Shown piece by piece: positions 6,934 to 8,982 of a stretch of 8,982 nucleotides of DNA; positions within the stretch are counted from its first letter, which is position 1; each line of letters opens with the position of its first letter. The DNA comes from VRUE01 sp035556755 (GTDB taxonomy: Bacteria > Actinomycetota > Thermoleophilia > Solirubrobacterales > 70-9), in NCBI GenBank assembly GCA_035556755.1, contig DATMEP010000153.1, forward strand, positions 1 to 8,982, written 5' to 3'. The position numbers and the translations under genes are program-made. The notes beneath the pieces were generated by a model that saw nothing but the letters and a program-made list of their open reading frames with translations, was not told where the DNA came from and did no database searches.

Positions 6934-6993
6934 CTATTCCCCCCGAAGGGGGAGGAGAAGGAGAAGCGACAGGTTGTCGAGTCGCTGGGTCAT
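6934..6993 (-). CDS. Leucine-rich leader peptide of leuA
   Basis: The minus strand reads ATG, 19 codons in total, then TAG, giving MTQRLDNLSLLLLLPLRGE. Eight of 19 residues are leucine, including five consecutive codons (CTT CTC CTT CTC CTC, 6966-6952). This is the hallmark of a leader whose translation measures charged tRNA-Leu. The stop lies 67 nt before leuA. The start has no convincing Shine-Dalgarno, only purine-rich GAAAAGACGA, but a TAACCT -10-like box sits 10 nt upstream, so initiation on a very short leader is likely. The Leu-codon tract doubles as the anti-Shine-Dalgarno for leuA, so a ribosome paused there would keep the leuA start open. A chance ORF is unlikely given the Leu run directly upstream of leuA. 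Confidence 0.88.
   Translation of the reverse strand: MTQRLDNLSLLLLLPLRGE
6938..6953 (-). other. cUUCGg tetraloop hairpin at the end of the leader ORF
   Basis: Minus strand TCCCCC-TTCG-GGGGGA folds into a 6-bp stem with a UUCG tetraloop closed by C-G, an exceptionally stable hairpin. It begins at the last base of the anti-Shine-Dalgarno arm and spans the Pro-Leu-Arg-Gly codons. It could pause the leader ribosome just after the Leu run or stop arm B from extending. It is not followed by a T-run. Confidence 0.65.
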
Positions 6994-7003
6994 TCGTCTT
7001 TTC

Positions 7004-7033
7004 AGGTTAGCGCACGTCCCCGGCCCTGCTTAA
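7004..7033 (-). promoter_or_regulatory. Putative leuA leader promoter
   Basis: On the minus strand TTAAGC (7033-7028) and TAACCT (7009-7004) are separated by 18 nt. TAACCT fits TAnnnT; the -35 matches TTGACA at only 3 of 6 positions. Initiation about 7 nt downstream would leave only a few bases before the leader AUG at 6993. Placement is tentative. Confidence 0.4.
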
Positions 7034-7036
7034 GCT
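7031..7036 (+). promoter_or_regulatory. Putative -10 box of the MFS transporter, leaderless start
   Basis: Plus strand TAAGCT fits TAnnnT and lies 8 nt before the ATG at 7045, which has no Shine-Dalgarno. This suggests a leaderless mRNA. The box lies in the palindrome GCTTAAGC (7028-7035), which also contains the proposed -35 of the divergent leuA leader, so the two promoters may compete. No good -35 is seen on the plus strand. Confidence 0.35.
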
Positions 7037-7044
7037 GCCTGCGC

Positions 7045-8457
7045 ATGGAGTCGAGCTCAGGAGCGATCTCGCGCAGCACGGTCCTGGCGCTGCTGGCGAT
7101 GAGCATGAGCGTCCTCGTCATCGCCAACGATTTCTCGGCGATCAACGTGGCCCTGCCGACGATGGAGAAGGACTTCTCCACCAACATCAACACGATCCAG
7201 TGGGTGGTCAACGCCTACGCGCTCACCTTCGGGGTGATGATCGTCACCGGCGGCCGCCTCGCCGACATGTTCGGGCGCCGCCGCGCCTTCTTCCTCGGCA
7301 CCGCGATCTTCGCCTCGATGTCGGCGCTCGGCGGAGCGGCCCAGACCGAGTCCTGGCTGATCGCGAGCCGCGTCCTGATGGGGATCGGCGGGGCGCTGAT
7401 GTGGCCGGCGATCCTCGGCATGACCTTCGAGCTGCTGCCCTCCGAGAAAGCGGGCCTGGCGGGCGGGATCATCCTCGGTGCCGCCGGGCTCGGCAACGCG
7501 ATCGGGCCGCTGATCGGCGGTGTCCTCACCGACCTGCTCAGCTGGCGCTGGATCTTCTTCCTCAACGTGCCGATCTCGGCCTTCGCCGTGTTCGTCACCT
7601 ACCGCCTGGTGCACGTCGAGGAGCCCGAAGTCGGCGAGCGCAAGATCGACTACCCGGGGATCGCGGCGCTCTCGATCGGCCTCGTCGCGCTGCTGGTCGG
7701 GCTGGACCAGGTCGACGAGTGGGGCTGGGGCGACCCGCGGGTGATCGGCCTCTTCGTCCTCTCCGCGGTGCTGGTCGCGGCCTTCGTCCCGATCGAGCGC
7801 CGGGCCGGGGCGAGCGCCCTGGTTCCCCGCGACGTGATCCGCAACGAGAGCTTCCGGGCCTCCTGCGTGGCGGTGCTGCTGATGTCGGCGACCTTCTTCG
7901 CCGCCCTCCTCTACCTGCCCCAGTTCATGCAGAAGCACCTCGGGTACTCGCCGCTGGAGGCCGGGGTCGGGGTGCTCCCCTTCCTCGCCACCTTCGCCCT
8001 CGTCTCCTTCATCGCCGGCCCGCTCTACAACAGGGTCGGCGCGAAGCCGCTTGCCGTGCTCGGCGCCGGCTGCATCACGGTCGCGCCCTTCCTCTTCTCC
8101 CAGATCGGGGAGGGCTCTGAGTACGCCTCCCTCGTCCCCGGGATGATCGTGCTCGGGATCGGGATCGGCAGCTTCTACCCCACCGCCACCACCGCCGGTG
8201 TCACCTCGGTCGACGAATCGCAGAGCAGCCTTGCCGGCGGCATCCTCTATATGGCCCAGATCGCCGGCGGGGCGATCGGGCTGGGCCTGACGACCACCGT
8301 GTTCTCGGCCCAGGGCACCTTCGTCGAGGGCATCCAGGCGGCGTTCAGGCTCGACGCGGCGCTTTCGCTTGTTGGCTTTTTAATCGCCCTCTTCTTCGTC
8401 GGGGGCAGGCTGCTGCGCCGGGGCGGCCCCGAGGACGTGGCCCGGGAAACCGCTTAA
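7045..8457 (+). CDS. MFS transporter, DHA2 family (14 TM, EmrB/QacA-like)
   Basis: A 470-residue inner-membrane protein with about 14 hydrophobic segments: roughly 12-34, 51-69, 80-97, 105-127, 138-160, 168-187, 204-221, 233-250, 271-291, 306-325, 333-352, 362-384, 396-419 and 438-455. Signatures of proton-coupled drug exporters are Asp29 with NVALPTM in TM1, motif A GRLADMFGRRR (70-80), the antiporter motif C GAAGLGNAIGPLIGG (145-159) and LSWRWIFFLNVPI (165-177). The short C-terminal tail is cytoplasmic. The gene is divergent from leuA and shares its control region. Substrate cannot be read from sequence: a multidrug role is the default, and export of an amino acid or pathway intermediate is possible from context only. 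The start at 7045 was kept because the hydrophobic TM1 begins soon after it. Confidence 0.93.
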   Translation: MESSSGAISRSTVLALLAMSMSVLVIANDFSAINVALPTMEKDFSTNINTIQWVVNAYALTFGVMIVTGGRLADMFGRRRAFFLGTAIFASMSALGGAAQTESWLIASRVLMGIGGALMWPAILGMTFELLPSEKAGLAGGIILGAAGLGNAIGPLIGGVLTDLLSWRWIFFLNVPISAFAVFVTYRLVHVEEPEVGERKIDYPGIAALSIGLVALLVGLDQVDEWGWGDPRVIGLFVLSAVLVAAFVPIERRAGASALVPRDVIRNESFRASCVAVLLMSATFFAALLYLPQFMQKHLGYSPLEAGVGVLPFLATFALVSFIAGPLYNRVGAKPLAVLGAGCITVAPFLFSQIGEGSEYASLVPGMIVLGIGIGSFYPTATTAGVTSVDESQSSLAGGILYMAQIAGGAIGLGLTTTVFSAQGTFVEGIQAAFRLDAALSLVGFLIALFFVGGRLLRRGGPEDVARETA

Positions 8458-8982
8458 GGAAGAGGTCCGCCGGAGCCTTCACGGCGGACTACGTCGGTCC
8501 CACGGCCGTCACGAACGACGTCGTCGCCGGGCCCGCTGAAGATGACGTCGTTGCCCGGGCCGCCGAGGTGGACGTCGTTGCCGGGACCACCGGCGAGCAG
8601 GTCGTTGCCTTTCCAGCCGGCCAGGCGGTCGTCACCGGCGCCGCCGATCAGTTTGTCCGGCCCGGCGCCGCCGAGCAGAACGTCGCGCCCGGGGCCGCCC
8701 CGCATAGTCACCGGGATCGCGATGTCCTTCGAGACCGAAACCTTGTCGTCGCCGCCGTCGGCATTGATTTCGAAGCCGGCGATCGGCGGCGCCGGGCAGA
8801 TCAGCTCGTTGGGGTTGCCTTCCGGGTTGGCGCAGACCGAGCCCCCCACTTCGAGCGGGACGATCGAGTCGATCACGTACTCGCGACCTTCCGGGGTGAG
8901 CCAGATCTGGATCACGTTCGAGGCCGACCCGCCGGCGAGCAGGACCGTGATCGCCGGGGGCTGAGCAGGCGCAAGCGACGGT
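8454..8982 (-). CDS. Ca-binding nonapeptide (RTX-type) repeat protein, 5' end beyond window
   Basis: The frame is open from the TAA at 8454-8456 to the right edge (175 residues visible), so the GTG at 8915 is probably not the true start. The visible part has a beta-rich region containing IQIWLTPEGREYVIDS, two cysteines 12 residues apart that could form a disulphide, and INADGGDDKVSVSKDIAIPVTM. Eight uninterrupted GGxGxDxxx-type nonapeptides follow, then REGSGGPLP. Such repeats bind Ca2+ in a parallel beta-roll and occur in exported proteins. A signal peptide would lie off-window; the Ala/Pro-rich first residues could be just after it. No catalytic domain is visible, and a haemolysin role should not be assumed. 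The stop interlocks with that of the convergent MFS gene. Confidence 0.85.
   Translation of the reverse strand, partial: PSLAPAQPPAITVLLAGGSASNVIQIWLTPEGREYVIDSIVPLEVGGSVCANPEGNPNELICPAPPIAGFEINADGGDDKVSVSKDIAIPVTMRGGPGRDVLLGGAGPDKLIGGAGDDRLAGWKGNDLLAGGPGNDVHLGGPGNDVIFSGPGDDVVRDGRGTDVVRREGSGGPLP
8484..8699 (-). repeat. Eight tandem 27-bp units encoding Ca-binding nonapeptides
   Basis: Exactly 216 bp encode eight 9-residue units: GGPGRDVLL, GGAGPDKLI, GGAGDDRLA, GWKGNDLLA, GGPGNDVHL, GGPGNDVIF, SGPGDDVVR, DGRGTDVVR. The first three and units 5-6 keep GG; the last two lose the first Gly, as is common at the end of a beta-roll. Confidence 0.88.

Larger units (their letters stand above)
6875..6996 (-). 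promoter_or_regulatory. leuA leucine attenuator with pseudoknot topology, translational
   Basis: In RNA order the element holds arm A, CGAATGACC (6996-6988), spanning the leader AUG; arm B, TCTCCTTCTCCT (6964-6953), inside the Leu codons; a UUCG hairpin; a GC hairpin; arm A', GGTCATTCG (6902-6894); and arm B', the leuA Shine-Dalgarno (6886-6875). A/A' is a perfect 9-bp match and B/B' a perfect 12-bp match. The order A-B-A'-B' is that of a pseudoknot or of two exclusive folds. With leucine plentiful, the ribosome reaches the stop, leaves B free, and B pairs with B' to shut leuA. During starvation the stalled ribosome covers B. From memory, a comparative study reported a conserved pseudoknot (LEU element) before leuA in Actinobacteria; this may be a member. 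No U-tract supports transcription termination. Confidence 0.78.

Noticed and set aside
6875..6996. Classical leucine attenuator with intrinsic terminator
   Set aside because: The hairpins between the leader peptide and leuA are not followed by a T-run, and the strongest complement involves the Shine-Dalgarno, so translational control fits better.
5193..7010. 605-codon open frame on the plus strand opposite leuA
   Set aside because: It is antisense to leuA over its full length, its composition is the low-complexity Gly/Val/Asp/Arg type produced by GC-rich antisense frames, and it shows no family motif.
6867..7044. T-box riboswitch before leuA
   Set aside because: The region is only 178 nt, has no recognisable T-box sequence, and a leader ORF with Leu codons explains leucine sensing.
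7057..7938. 293-codon minus-strand frame inside the MFS gene
   Set aside because: Asp/Arg/His-rich shadow of a transmembrane coding sequence; no motif and no ribosome site.
8484..8699. CRISPR-like or minisatellite array of 27-bp units
   Set aside because: The units keep a reading frame and encode GGxGxDxxx nonapeptides without unique spacers, so this is a protein repeat.

Overview
The window is GC-rich and densely coded. It looks like a chromosomal biosynthetic locus from a high-GC actinobacterium. Several features would suit the Thermoleophilia/Solirubrobacterales: a secreted-type protein with Ca-binding nonapeptides, near-leaderless promoters with TAnnnT -10 boxes, and an uninterrupted leucine cluster. 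That placement is inference from style, not from a marker gene. No rRNA, tRNA, mobile element, CRISPR or prophage feature is visible.

Layout. From the left edge to 5122, on the minus strand, runs a tight operon. In transcription order it is an XRE-cupin regulator, leuC, leuD, a Tam-like SAM methyltransferase, leuB and ilvE, which is cut by the left edge. Gaps are 4, 1, 8, -4 and 37 nt. Upstream of it, also on the minus strand, leuA (5280-6866) stands alone, separated from the regulator by a 157-nt gap. That gap holds a 45-nt nested inverted repeat and a palindromic candidate operator over the regulator promoter. A 178-nt divergent region (6867-7044) lies between leuA and a plus-strand MFS transporter (7045-8457). 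A Ca-binding repeat protein converges on the transporter and runs off the right edge; the two stop codons interlock in one TTAA.

Together LeuA, LeuCD, LeuB and IlvE make a complete route from 2-oxoisovalerate to leucine. The embedded methyltransferase may act on a pathway intermediate or damage product such as an isopropylmalate or isopropylmaleate. The cupin regulator may sense a metabolite.

The most interesting element is the leuA leader. It encodes a 19-residue peptide, MTQRLDNLSLLLLLPLRGE, with 8 leucines including five in a row. The RNA of those five Leu codons is perfectly complementary over 12 nt to the leuA Shine-Dalgarno region. A second 9-nt pairing joins the leader start codon to sequence just before that Shine-Dalgarno, which gives a pseudoknot topology. 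No U-tract terminator is present. I therefore read it as translational attenuation: a ribosome stalled on Leu codons uncovers the leuA ribosome binding site.
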